Below are positions 50,801-62,850 of a DNA stretch of 64,000 nt, in pieces. This DNA comes from Apostichopus japonicus (taxonomy: Eukaryota; Echinodermata; Holothuroidea; Aspidochirotida; Stichopodidae). The DNA lies in assembly GCF_037975245.1 (NCBI RefSeq), contig NC_092580.1, forward strand, positions 22,122,501 to 22,186,500, read 5' to 3'. Positions within the stretch are counted from its first letter, which is position 1, and the number at the start of each line of letters is the position of its first letter. The translations under genes and the position numbers were made by a program. The notes beneath the pieces are model-generated. The model saw only the letters and a list, made by a program, of their open reading frames with translations, had not been told where the DNA came from and searched no databases.

Positions 50801-51762
50801 ATTGTGGCTGCTGCCTGTAATTTTTCAATTAAACCTGATCTGTTTGCCACCTTCCAATGTGAAAAACATGTTGCTATGGTAACAAAGTGATAATGACACA
50901 CAAATTGGATTGTATGCATCAGTTGCTTGAAATAGCTGCACATTAATTTCTCTCCTTTCAAGTAACTGTTTTTCCCATCTAGAATAAAGTCCTCTCTCTG
51001 GCAATTGCACTCCATCTTGAGAAAGGTGAGAGAGACAGAGAGGAATGATACAATTCCATAGGATAACAAGGTCATGTGGACAAGGATGAAGAGAAGGAAT
51101 CGATCACTAACCAGTAGAATAGACCCCAAACTTGCTAAAATTGAGGTTAATTTGCTCTTTTGCGATACAGTTGGAGAGTTCAAAAACATCTTGAGGCCTT
51201 CGCTACAGCTGCCTTTTAGAAACGAGAGAATAATTTACATTATCGTGAGATGGAGCTTGCAGTGAAAGAGAGGCCCCTTAGCCTTAAGACATAGAGGACT
51301 GATCCGGTCTCTCTTGGGAGGCATTCAACTCTTCAAAGGTTCCATTAAAGAATCGTCAGGATCAACTTTTAATGCCGAAAATAGCTTATAAGTGTTGTCT
51401 GGATTACCATCAAAAAGGGCTACAATTTATCAGGGAAAGCTGTGAGACTGCCGACTGCTCGACACTTGAAAGTTGTTGACCAGCCGCACGCGCTAGAAAA
51501 ACCAGGTTCCATCTTTGCAGCATCCAGCCGTCTCTTTCGAACAATGACGTTGTCCTTCTTTCATCTTCGACTGCGGGCTCTACAAATCGAAGCCATTCCC
51601 CTAAGCTGTAATTTACCAGGATAAACTGCTTACAGCTGATGGTCTCTCCACGTTGAAAAAGGTTTTGGACCAAACTGTACATATATGACAGAAAACCAGG
51701 CTGACCAGCCACTTCAGAGTACTCATAATATCTGTCAAATCGCAGACTAGGAATTAAACTAT
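47887..51762. other. unique non-coding DNA, two frames of doubtful status
   Basis: No gene is recognised. A 73-codon plus-strand frame at 48568-48789 lies in a GC-raised patch and has hydrophilic, ordinary composition. A 100-codon minus-strand frame at 51712-51410 likewise lies in GC-raised DNA, with EWLRFVEPAVEDERR in its middle. Neither has a recognised motif, and the second overlaps a plus-strand frame. They may be exons, conserved non-coding DNA or chance. Confidence 0.4.
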
Positions 51763-51855
51763 ATGAATGCCATAACAGGAGCTGCTCTAATAATTAGGAA
51801 TGCCATAACAGGCTTTTAATAATTAGGAATGTCATAACAGGCTCTCATAATTTAG
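51763..51855. repeat. three-copy GAATGCCATAACAGG minisatellite
   Basis: Units start at about 51763, 51797 and 51826. Each reads GAATGCCATAACAGG or GAATGTCATAACAGG, followed by a variable CT-rich link and TAATAATTAG. Unit lengths shrink from 34 to 29 bp. Confidence 0.85.
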
Positions 51856-54849
51856 AAGCTGCTTGATCAAGTCTGGATCCATCTCAACACTTGGTAATTT
51901 AAATATCTCTGCCAGCTACATTTATATAAAACCAGGTGGTCCCAGTTTTAAGTCTACAGTACTGCAAAAAGGAGCTTGAAGCAGCATACAGGAAGAAACA
52001 ACTATAACATGAAAATCTTTGGCCTGCCTCAGTGATCAACATTTCTTGAAACAGGAAGGGAATGTGGGGGTGGGGGGTCGGATACTCTTATATCCGTGGC
52101 CCAAGAGGTACCACCTTACTTACTTGACCTTATATCCTACAATTTGAAAGAGTTGATTCAACCAAAATTCTTACAACTACAACTTTAAATAACGCTACAA
52201 GTTCTTATTTGGGTCGAGGCTGTTAATGACAGTTCGTACAAATTTTGCAGATATTCTTTGTCCCAAAAATGCGTTGCAATTCTCAACGTTTCCCCACGAA
52301 AAAACGCTCCCGAAACAAATGGAAGGGAAGCAAACACTTAGAATCTGAGGGAGTTACGACAAAATGGGGCAATCTGGAATGTAATTTCTAGCCAACTAAG
52401 GAACTATGAAACAAACACCCCGAAGCATTAAGAGGCCGCAATGCTTCTCTTTCCTAGTCCTGACTGTTTATTAGACGGACAGATAAAGTCATACCAGGAC
52501 ATAAACCTTTGACAGGCCAGATGTGGCCTTGAAAATAAAACAAGGAAATAGTCAAGAAAATCATGAGCAACATCAATATTAAGACCGATAGAGGAAATTG
52601 TTTACTTTTGACGACGGGATATCATCTCTGATTGAAAATTCAAGTGTCAAAGCAAACAGGTGTTTCAACTGTTCCTTTTCCGCAAGTCATTAACGTCGAC
52701 TGTTTGCCACTGTAACCATTAGCGGACAATCTCACCCTATAAAGCACACAGATCACCTACCAAATCACCTGCAAATCACCCAACTATAATCATTAGCCTA
52801 ATTGATAAAGGATGCCTAATAATAAACATCTCCACCAAAGACCCTAACATAAATCTACTCTATTTGGGACAACATTTTTAATTTTCCTTTTAAGACTGAA
52901 GACTTGATAAAGCTTGAAAATTAATTATCAGAGCTTCTTCATTGATCTACTTCACTTGTTAATGTTCATCTCTTATTCTTTTCATTTTTCTTTTTTCTTT
53001 AATGTTTGTCTATGAATAGAGGTTTCAGAAATGGTTGTAATATTACTAACTGAGATATTTTCAGTAGCATTATGATTAACTTTCATCTTGGATGAAAATA
53101 TGAAGTGAGATATTCACCATCTAGAAGCACTGTTTTATGGCACACTGCCAAAATGGCAATCCCATGATCTGATTCTTAATCCAGAAATCATTTTTACTAA
53201 ATGGACCAATAGTTTTCTTTGTTATTTGACGTAATTTGTTCATCATAAGCATCTCTAGCTGATAAATGGTTGCCACACTTTGAAGAAAAAGAATTTCCAG
53301 ACATTTTCAAGATCAGAACAAGTCTATGAAGCCTATACACAAACGATGACCTAATGTTAGGCTACCTGAAATAATTAAACCTAATGTTATATTTCTTATA
53401 AACTGTGTGCTAATCCCTTTTGTCAATTTGCGATGAGGGGGACTTTCAAAAAGCCATGCACATGACATGCTGCGGTCATAAGGGTTCACTGCAGTTTTGA
53501 TTGGTGCCATTGACTTCTTCAATTTCCTAAAAAAAAAAATTGTTTCAAAAAAAAACTTGCTTCCACGGTAAGTCATATCATGTAGTTCAAATGAGGATTT
53601 GTTTCCACACTTTTTCAGGCTATTAAACTTCAATATGCAAGATTTTTAAAGATTAAGAATAAAAAAGAAAAAATTTCCTGGTCCATACTCTTTACAGACT
53701 TTTCCTGTTTTCCAGACAACTTGGGAACCATGCCAACAAGATTACGAGTTTTGCGTTTTACTTCTCCTTTAAACCGGATCAGCCGTCAAACAACAACAAC
53801 ATATTCAAATGACATACAAATCTATGTCAATCAACTTCTGGCTTTAAAGAATTAATTCCTGACCAAATCCAAGACTCAGGTAAGTGAGCTGATGCAGACA
53901 AATATACTTCTATAAAGATAAATTACATTTCATGGAACTCTTCAGGGTTTCAGTTGTCAAACAGCTTTAGTGATATGTAAAGTCCATGTCACTTTACATT
54001 AGGTTATAATAGAACAAAGTATTTAGTCAGACCTAAATGTCAGAGTGTACTACTTCTGGAAAGTTGAGCAGAAAAAAGTCGAGAATTCATCTGTAAGATG
54101 AACAATCCAAACAGTTTAGTACATGTCAATCAATTCATTCGTAAGATAGCAAAGATAAAGAAAAATACTTCAAATGTCATGGAAAGTCAAATTGGAAATC
54201 AAAGATGTTATTTAGTAGGATGTTTTGCATGGGTACATAATTAAGGAAAAGAGGAATAATAAATTAAATTACAGAAATTTAACCGAGTCGTCACAGCACC
54301 ATATGCAGCTAAGAATCAATGCATCTACAGTATTAGGTAACATCTGCAAGTTTCTGTCTGTGGAGTTGAGGATACAAGTTTTGCAAGAAAATTTGACAAC
54401 CCTCTCAACCTAATTCACGAATCATTTGAGGGGATGTCCTATTTACAAATATTGAGCTTAATGAACTATTGAATGTTGTTCACATGAGTTATCAGTGAAT
54501 ACCGGTCAATTCATACCACATGTCATAGCAATAGGACACACTGGTTGGTCACTGACAAAAAAGAAAAAAAGTACAGATACGAAAGAAAGGAGATATTATT
54601 CACTTATCATTATATTTGAATTTACTTCAGCTCTGGCTTTTCTAAAGACACCAAGTTGCATTCCTGTCTGATAGCTTTTACCTAAAACTGAGGCCTCTTA
54701 TTTTGATCATGATGTGAATCACTGCCTCTCCATCTCAGTAGCCCCTGGAGAAATGAAAGGCCACTGGGAGTGCTCTACGAGAGCAAGGAGGGCCCTTTAG
54801 TGAACATGGAGGATAATTTCCTAGGTATCAAAAAGTATTACCATGGTAG
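51856..54849. other. non-coding DNA
   Basis: No gene is recognised. A GC-raised stretch at 52230-52740 has no long frame and could be regulatory. The minus-strand frame 53313-53633 (106 codons) crosses two A runs and is not recognisable. Confidence 0.55.
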
Positions 54850-55525
54850 ATTAAAGTGCAACAGAGGGTAGAAAGGGGGTACACATGAAGAAAGTTTTGT
54901 CACAAAGTGTCTGCATTGTTTTTACTGGTGTCGACCTATGCACTAAAACTCGTCAAGTGCATATGCACTAAAACTCGTCGTCAAGTCGCCAAGTCGCCAA
55001 GGTTATATGCTGTATGTAAAATGATGTAGATGAGGCAGATAAGAGAGGGAAATCTGCTAGTTACAAGTTAACACAAGATGATGAAGTTTGCGTCTGGGTT
55101 CATACCAATATTAACAGGTTCAGGAAATTCCTATGATATTAAGTAAAAGAAGTGATATTCTATTGCATTATGAAAGCATCAGAAGTACTGTACTTGAGAG
55201 ATATTAGTTTAGAAGTGCAATAGAGGCTTAATAAAGGAGACATATATAACTCAAAGTTTCATTACAAAGTATGTGCATTGTCCTGCTTTGTTTACTGCTT
55301 TGTATGTCCATTGTTCACAACATTGTACCAGCGTTGTTTAATTTAATGCATTGTAACATATAATACTTGAATTACGTCAGGCCTACTTTTACACACTTGA
55401 ATTTGCACTGCATAGTATCTGCATCGTTTACTGCATTGTACCTCCAATGTTTACCACATTGTTCCTGCATTGTACCACATTGTACATGTACTACACTGCA
55501 TTTTACCTGTATTGTTTACTGGAGC
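54850..55525. repeat. degenerate CATTGT satellite with 23-bp dimer and flanking duplication
   Basis: From about 55270 to 55520 CATTGT or a close variant recurs every 10-12 bp. Alternating links TTACTG and ACCTG give a 23-bp dimer CATTGTTTACTGCATTGTACCTG in consensus. A single unit (CTGCATTGTTTTTACTGG) also occurs at 54912. The sequence before it, from AAAGTGCAACAGAGG to GTCACAAAGTGT, resembles AGAAGTGCAATAGAGG to TTACAAAGTATG at 55211-55270, showing an older duplication about 360 bp apart. Between them, 54937-55003 holds a CACTAAAACTCGTCAAGT doublet and a CAAGTCGC triplet. Confidence 0.75.
55371..55402 (-). mobile_element. fragment of the hairpin repeat family, copy 3
   Basis: TTACGTCAGGCCTACTTTTA followed by CACACTT matches one terminal arm of the elements at 14.5 and 21.7 kb (GTCAGGCC then ACTTTTACACA). 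It interrupts the CATTGT satellite at the point where the period breaks down, as an insertion remnant would. Only about 30 bp remain, so the call is less certain than for the other two copies. Confidence 0.55.
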
Positions 55526-58500
55526 AAGTAAGATTAAGTTAAGGATGGAATGTAGAAGTAGAAGGATAAAGGTGGCTTTAATGTAGCAGAATTAGATTTA
55601 TGTGGACGTTGTTTTTTCTGTGATTCATGTACTGTAGGGATCTACCATTAATAGACCATCTTTAGTTGTAGACAAATAATGATAACCATTTAGCTCATGG
55701 CATTTTGTCCTCAGAACTGACAAGCAGAGGACCAAGACGGTGGGTCATAAGTCATGATTCTGGTTGTAGGGATCAACAAAGTGCAAGTTAAATTTGTTTA
55801 AGAGTGCCAAGTGTGTACATGTGTTGTGAGGAGGTAGGAGTGTCAAAGTAAATTGCTATGAGATATTTGCTTCTATTCCAACGACCAAAATTCAATATAT
55901 ATTAGATGATGAATCATTTGAATTGCGCACAGTATAACTACACATGTAACAGTCTAAAAACCACATCCATTCTTGGAACCGTAACAGTGTATGGGCTGGT
56001 AAAGAGCCGGCACACTTTGCCACCCTATCCCATTGTCCAGCCTCCGTCCAATAAAACCACAGTAGCATTTATATAACTGTTAATAAACTCTCTTTCCTAT
56101 CAATTTTGTAATATTGCAAAAGCAACTTCCACATAAAACATTCACACCAAAGAAAAAACCCCAACCAGAGCATTCTAACTTTCTGCACTCGTAAACCTAA
56201 CAAGAATATTCCGTAATATTATAGCCGACATGCTAATTCTCTGATATGTAATAAACTCCTGGAGACTCCTCGTTGTTCCATATAGCTTTTTTCTCTGCCT
56301 GTCGATAAGGTGCATATGTCTGCCCCGAGGATTATGAAAACAAAATATGATTACCGTACCACAACTTGAATGGGGAAAAAGCAAACAACATAAATGGTGA
56401 TGTTTCTCCGCAGACCTCCCATAAAATGCCTGAAGCTATCAATTCCTATCTTCGAAATAAAAGCACACCAATATGTTGCCTAATACTACAAACTGATCAG
56501 TTGGCTCAATATATATATATAAGTGCTCAGATATGATGCTTTGTTGATATTACATAGTTAAAGCAATGGAATCAAGGCTTTTTAATACCGTGTGAAATCA
56601 AAATGTGCAAGAGCACACCACACATGCATGGAAGCGTCTCCAATATATGCTATGGAAAATATATTGGATGATATGTATCTTCTACAGCAATGTTTTGTTT
56701 CAATTCATTTCAATCCTGGATATCTATACTCTGTTCTAAATTCTAATTAGAAACGCATAAATAAGTCAGACTTAATTATTTAGCTTTTTTAAATATAATC
56801 TTTAATAAATTTCTTAATGACAGTTTAAAAATGGATATTCGAATTTATTGTGATGGCTCAAAGTATTGACTATTGAGCAATTTAGGATAAGTTAAGTTTG
56901 ATCAAATTCAATTGGCTTGGTAAGATTGCTGTTGGATCCATCGAGTCAAACTTTTCAAACATTTCCTTTAAAGTTGTGAAAATGAAAGTGACACAGTTTG
57001 TTTGTAAAAGTATTAACTTGCAAACAGGGCTTTTCACATTAACTTTTCTCTTTGCTGCCGAAAGAGAGATAACTCAAATTGTTTCTACATCAGACCTGTC
57101 TTGAACACTATCCAAAGCCTATCTCATTAACAATTACGGTATCACCCAATAATAAGAAAGTGATTGTGAGTGATAAAGAAGCAATTAAATGTCCTTTTCT
57201 TTTTCTTGGAAATTTTCTTGAAACAAGTTTGAACATTTCAAAGCAAAAATACTCATCCACTAGGAGTCCAGGACTGATCCATTAGGCCAAGTTTTAATAA
57301 CATTCTATTTTTGGATATCATTACCCTTCAAAGTTTATTATTCTTATTGCATCATCGATTATGCTTAAACTGCTCAATTTGATATAGAGATATTAAAGTA
57401 TATCAAAATCATGAACACTTCTAAATCCACTGTCTCTACGATGAAATTCTATATAAAATCAATACGATATAGGGGACAATTACGTTCAGTCTATTATTAT
57501 TGAACATTTGTAGCTAACATATGGAGATGATTTATTGAATAGAAATTACATTGATGTATTGACTGCTGCATATAACTTGTACAAGTATATATCTAAGTAG
57601 GATATTTGCAATGATACAAGACAGTTTCTGAAATTTGATCAGAAATTTGATCAAATATAAACACAAAGACCTTACTGGTTTGTGTAATAATGAATGTAAA
57701 CGATAAGTACCTTTCTCCTTTCAAGAAGGAAGAGCCTAAGAGGGTGGATGACCTTAGAGAAGGTCCTTTGGTGGTGGTGGTGGTGGTGGTGGTGGTGGTG
57801 GTGGTGGGGGGATGGGGCAGGGAGTGCAGGAATGTTACCAATGTGTAGGTATGGTACACTGGTGTGCATAAGGGTTTCAGACTTTGACCCCTGTTGGACT
57901 CTAGTAAATTTGAGGTCTCCATAACAAAAACAAGCATTCTTGTACAGTACTTGTTAAGTGGATCTACAAACCCAGTATGAAATTTATGACAATCTTTGCT
58001 TTTATGAGTTGGCATGTTTACAAATAGGTTTTCATACGTTGATCTATGTTGACTACAAATGAACTTTGACCTCCACCAATTTCAATAGGGTTCATGTACT
58101 CAAGTACAGTATGCTTTACTTTTAAGGATTTTCAGACATTAACTGAACTTCAATAATTTCAATATATATGCCTCTTGAATTCTTGACATGCTTTTTTGAG
58201 TTATCATGTTACCAAGCAAAGGGTCACTGGCACAAACACACATACACCATTTTCACCCCCCCCCACCCAAAAAAAAAAACCTCCCTTCCCCTACTGCAAA
58301 GGGTCGGAAACAACAAAACTCATTATGAACAGTAGTTGGACAAGCATTGTTATATGTGTTGAAAAATAACACTACTTCTTGCACTTGCTACTACATCATC
58401 CCAGTAAAACAAACTTTCAGTTTCAACCAGCAAGGGCAAACGTACAGCAGGAACCTATCCGGCATTTTTCCCAGTATATTGCCTGATCACTTCCTGAATT

Positions 58501-59322
58501 GTCTCTGCATGCTGGCACTTAATGGTATACGGCATCGATATTTAGCGTTAACATCAACAGGTTTTTCACATGAACTCTGCATGTCACCAGAAATAGTTAC
58601 AAAATGCAATGGGGACTGACTTTTTGCAAGTTACAACCTTGACTGAAGTTAGACTGATAAATAATGTTTCTCCTCAGCACTAATAAGTGACAAAACTATG
58701 TTATCTGTACTTAGTTTAATCAATGAGAAAACGTAAGACAATTCTAAATATGAATGGCCACAAGAAACCATGAAATAATGGCAAGGCAAATCCAAATATG
58801 CAATTCAGTGTAGACACATTGGTTGGAAAAATGGAAAAGAGGCAGCAACTACTGTAGGTTTCGAGATTAAAAGTGCCAAAATCTTGCCTGTGCTTTCACA
58901 GTATTGAGTAGATAAAGCACTTAAGCAAATCCTCCAAAGTTGGGATGGTCACAAGAAATCATGAATAAATTTGCAAGGCAAATCCAACAAATTGTATATA
59001 TGGGTATCTGAGTCTTTGTGTGGAGAAGCTAAACAGAGTCAACAGACTGAAGGTGGCCATTTCATGGGAAGAAATTATAACCAGGTCTCTCTTGTTATTC
59101 TAAGTTATTCTACAACTGTGAGGAGACAGGTAAGGAAGAAGCAATGTTAATTAATTAGTAGCTTTCCATCTACCTAAAAACAAAGGTACATTATAAATGG
59201 GGACAGACAACTTCACGTATATTCCAAAAGTACAGCTTGCAGCCAAATTGTTATCGCATACAACCATCCATATGGATTTCCTGTAGTCTATCTCAATCTC
59301 ATACTTTTTCTTTATGTCAGTA
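55526..59322. other. AT-rich non-coding DNA with GGT microsatellite
   Basis: No gene is recognised. A (GGT)n microsatellite of about 13 units lies at 57769-57807, followed by G-rich sequence. It yields a histidine or threonine run in minus-strand frames (58015-57593 and 57869-57672), which I take as spurious. Frames at 56898-57104, 57079-57285 and 58347-58619 on the plus strand are unrecognisable. C and A runs lie near 58255-58279. Confidence 0.6.
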
Positions 59323-59789
59323 TATTGACAGGGATGAGACTGAGCCGGGGAAAAAAAATCTGAAATTTATCGATCGCCGTCCTGGGAGAAGGGTTTAAGG
59401 GGAGGGGGTGTCCCCCTCCCCTTTAGAAATTTTTTGTCAGGTAAGGAGGGCTTAGATGCAAAATGGTGGACTCTAGATGGAATCTATCACATCACATAAC
59501 TTGCCAAAAAAGTGTGGAATTTCTGCTTGTATAATTTATCCATTAGCTTTTTTGAACCAAAAAAAGGCTTTTTTGCTTGCTTTGTGCTACTTGATTCCAC
59601 CACTGGTCAAATTCGGTGTTCCTTCCCTTCAAAGTCCAGCATGTTCGGGGAAAAAAAAAAAAAAAAAAATTTAATCAAAAAAACTAATAATAATAATAAA
59701 AAACGCGAATTACGAGAAAAAACGCGAAAATGAAAAAAAAAAAAATCGGATATCCGCGTTTCCGCGGAAGAGTCTCATGCCTGTATTGA
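59323..59789. mobile_element. 455-bp terminal-inverted-repeat element with 6-bp target duplication
   Basis: The element spans 59329-59783 and is flanked on each side by TATTGA (59323-59328 and 59784-59789). Its ends are CAGGGATGAGACT on the left and, reverse-complemented, CAGGCATGAGACT on the right: 12 of 13 bases match. Termini starting CAGG are hAT-like, but hAT elements usually make 8-bp duplications, so the superfamily is open. Internal landmarks are a perfect 12-bp hairpin at 59397-59423, two CGGGGAAAAAAAA blocks (59345 and 59646), a long A-rich stretch at 59649-59750 and a palindromic CCGCGTTTCCGCGG near the right end. No transposase is encoded; the short frames inside are not genes. 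Confidence 0.85.
59397..59423. repeat. perfect GC hairpin inside the TIR element
   Basis: AAGGGGAGGGGG, loop TGT, CCCCCTCCCCTT: a perfect 12-bp stem with a three-base loop in AT-rich surroundings. It sits about 70 bp from the left end of the element. It would form a very stable hairpin in single-stranded DNA or RNA, and its strands are G-rich and C-rich. Confidence 0.95.
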
Positions 59790-61080
59790 GTCTAACTTTA
59801 TTTGTCTAAATTTAAGATCACACACACTACACAACAAATTCTCATGGCTGATAGAACAACAAGACTTTGTTGTGATGCCCTTAGCTCTTGATTACATTTC
59901 ATATTTACTCATATCTAGAACTAATGAACATTATTAACTCTCCCCCCCCCCCCCCTAATACCCTACTGAAACTTGCTAACTTACATACATATGCAGCAAA
60001 AACCTTTTTGTACTAAGTCATGTGAGTTGATGAAATAGTATCAGATCAAAAGTCTACATAAATCAACCTTGCATTTCTTTCATACACAGGAGGTCACATT
60101 ACAAGCACGATAGCATGTATACATAGATGTCAGTATACTGTACAGTAGGAGACAGAATGATAATTGTACAAACACTCAATGTTCCTACAACATGTTGATT
60201 TATCAGCAAGAAATAATCTCTGGATAAATCAGAATCTCTTAATTCTCACCCTTCTTTTATGACAGATATATCTTTTAATAGGAAGAAATTTATGAACAAA
60301 TCACCTTCCAGACTATATGGTGGGATGTTGTTTTTTTGAACCGCCAACTGGCAGCAGGATTCTTGGTGAAATATATTCCTAAAGTAGCATTCACTAGCCC
60401 AGCTAACAGACAGGAAATCATTCTTTCAATTACCTTACTATACGGTCTACAGTAGTTACAAACAAACATCAGTCTGTATATCCAAAAAATTACACGCTGC
60501 AGACAAGACCGTTGTTCACTGTAGCTAGCTATCTGGTGCATTTAATTGTCAACATTACAGATCTATACAGTTTCAACTTACTGAAAAGTTTTCAAAACTT
60601 TTTTTTTCCCTTCCCTATCAGAGAAATAACAGGATGCAACAACCATTTGAAAGAAAATTTGCCAACGTTAGTCCAACAGGCAACTGAATATTTCAAACAG
60701 ACAAAGAGTTTTCAACAGCTTATTCAGTCAAATTCTGTCAAATGCAATTTAATATGAGATATATATATACAGTATATTTAAATGTAGAAAAACAGAAAGG
60801 TCCTTCTAGAATATAAAAAAAAATGTTCTATTCTTAGAATTCAAACCAAACATAACTGTTCAAGAAAAGAAACTTAATGTTGGAGAAAAAATGATGCGAG
60901 TCATTTCATTTATCATTGCATAATGACCGCGGGATACACACCTGACACTAATCAACATTTTAGATGGCAAACTTAACAGAAAATTGATGTGAATCCCGAG
61001 TCGAAAGGGAAAGCCGATCCTCTGTGTGTGCTAACATCTCCAAACTTAAAACTGTTTTCTCATTTTATCCAATAATTTGT
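59790..61080. other. AT-rich non-coding DNA
   Basis: A C14 run lies at 59942-59955. No gene or repeat family is recognised; short frames at 60290-60541 and 60512-60757 are unsupported. Confidence 0.6.
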
Positions 61081-61200
61081 CAACGAAGCCCACCACTCTG
61101 AAAAGCGCGCCGTTGCCCTTGGCCATAAAACACCGAGCATTCCAGCGTCGGGTTTCGATGACGTTATATAACTGCACGGTGGGTATACTGCAATTTTACT
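61081..61200 (+). promoter_or_regulatory. promoter-like GC-raised patch with CRE-type site and TATA box
   Basis: A CpG-containing patch (AAAGCGCGCC near 61103) is followed by TGACGTTA at 61159-61166, a CRE variant, overlapping TATATAA at 61165-61171. A start site would fall near 61195-61200. The first long frame downstream starts with ATG at 61272 and runs 76 codons to 61502 without recognisable motifs; it could be a first exon or chance. TATA-like sequences are frequent in DNA this AT-rich, so the call rests on the coincidence of elements. Confidence 0.25.
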
Positions 61201-62449
61201 AGTTTAAATTTGCTCTGTGACTTTGTCGGCAAAACACAAGAGAGAGACAAAAAGAGAAATTACAGGTATAAATGAAGCTGATCAAGTTCAATAACACGTC
61301 ACCTGAATGTGCACGCGGTGAGATCATGGCCACACATGATATGAAACTGGAGAAATTGCGGTCTATTTTGTTGTCAAAGTTATCACAACTTTCTCAAGAT
61401 ATTTATATCTACAAGGAGAAATTTGTGTATAGTTGCATTTTTCAAAGGAGGTGGATGCATCTGATAAGGTATACATCAATGATGTTTCTTGATAACATCT
61501 GAGTATGACGTATCACGTTAGAGAGCTCTACCGGAGGTGTTTGTCAAATTGTAAATTGTATACGAGCTTGAATAGAGCACCAGGGTCTACTTGTCGTAGT
61601 CCGACAATTCATCATAACTGACCGACAATGTGCATCAAAACTTTCTGATCTTTTATTTTCAAGACCATATGACACAATATTCCCTTTTCACAGGAGTAAA
61701 TATATCCGTAAAGTATTGTGGTTCAATGGATTAGGTACACAATTTCAGTGTGGCCCCCTGGATCCATTTGGTGGCAGCCCCTGATTTACATCATTCCATA
61801 GCCATGCAAGCAGCCATGAACAGACGTAATTAAACGTTAGATATTGTGAATTGGTACACATGTATGCAAATCATACCAGATGCAACTTTATTTTCTTTCT
61901 CTCTTCCTTCCATCTTATTAAACCTTCAATGTTTGCAGTTTTTACTATCAAAATATATCTAAGTATGTGTGTGTGAATATATATTTATATTCATATATAT
62001 ATATTTACATTATTATACAAAAGCAGAGAAATAAGATTGACTCAATAATTGACAAATCATGAGTACTGTATTAGACAATATATTGGAGTTTTCGGTCCCC
62101 TGGGCACCTTCGCCAGCAACAGTTGGCAGTGAAATGAAAGTACAAAATGTAACACAATGAAAGAATGAGCTACATAACTACAAGTGGCACTATATATATA
62201 TAAACAAAACATAGAAACAAGAGTAATTTCCTTTATCTGACTCCTTAGGCAATAAAGCATCTTTGATGTTGATTTTCTTTATTTCTTTATTTCTTTCTGT
62301 ATGTTGTTTTTCAGTTCACTGACTTGTGCTGCAATCTGTGAAAACCTGTGCTAGGCCTCCCTTCCCATTATTCTTATATTAAGGACATAAAGTTCACAGT
62401 ATACACAACTACATGCCCTGGATAAGTTTCTGTGATTTCTTGCTATTAA
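61201..62449. other. AT-rich non-coding DNA
   Basis: Apart from the 76-codon frame at 61272-61502, nothing gene-like is seen. The stretch has AT-rich simple sequence at 61970-62020 and a TTTC/TTTA run at 62276-62297. Confidence 0.55.
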
Positions 62450-62850
62450 GAATCTCCTACGTTCACTTCCTGTTATTTCTTCTTGCGAACACAGTCAACG
62501 AGAGATCGTAATCCTTTCTTCCATTCATCACCCCTCTTGCCTAAATTACTCCCTCCATTTCGCATTTAACGGTAATCTACAACTGCTCGTAAAGTGACGC
62601 CAAATACCTCACCGATCCTGAAGCATCGAGATGGCTCTGATGGAGGCATCAGGGGTTATTGGTTCTGACAGCAAATATTTCATCGCAGATAACGGAATGT
62701 GTATCTCCGAATGAACATTGCGGCATTTGTGGAGATAACGTTCACCCCGATTTAGCAATTAGCAGGGAACACAAACAAAAAACTTATGAACAGCCGGGCT
62801 GGTCAAAGGTCGGATGACCAACTAACATCCCAACGATGTTACAGTACGCT
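62450..62850. promoter_or_regulatory. GC-raised unique stretch with DR1-type nuclear receptor site
   Basis: About 400 bp are free of simple repeats and richer in CpG than the surroundings, with no long open frame on either strand. At 62800-62812 TGGTCA-A-AGGTCG matches the direct repeat with one-base spacing (AGGTCA-N-AGGTCA) bound by HNF4 and RXR-type nuclear receptors, with two mismatches. The combination suggests an enhancer, but this is inference from composition and one site. Confidence 0.3.

Noticed and set aside
50797-51189. 130-codon minus-strand frame
   Set aside because: Hydrophobic and cysteine-scattered with no motif, overlapped by other frames on both strands; consistent with chance.
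57593-58015. Minus-strand frames with threonine or histidine runs
   Set aside because: The runs come from the GGT microsatellite; the flanking residues show no recognisable protein.
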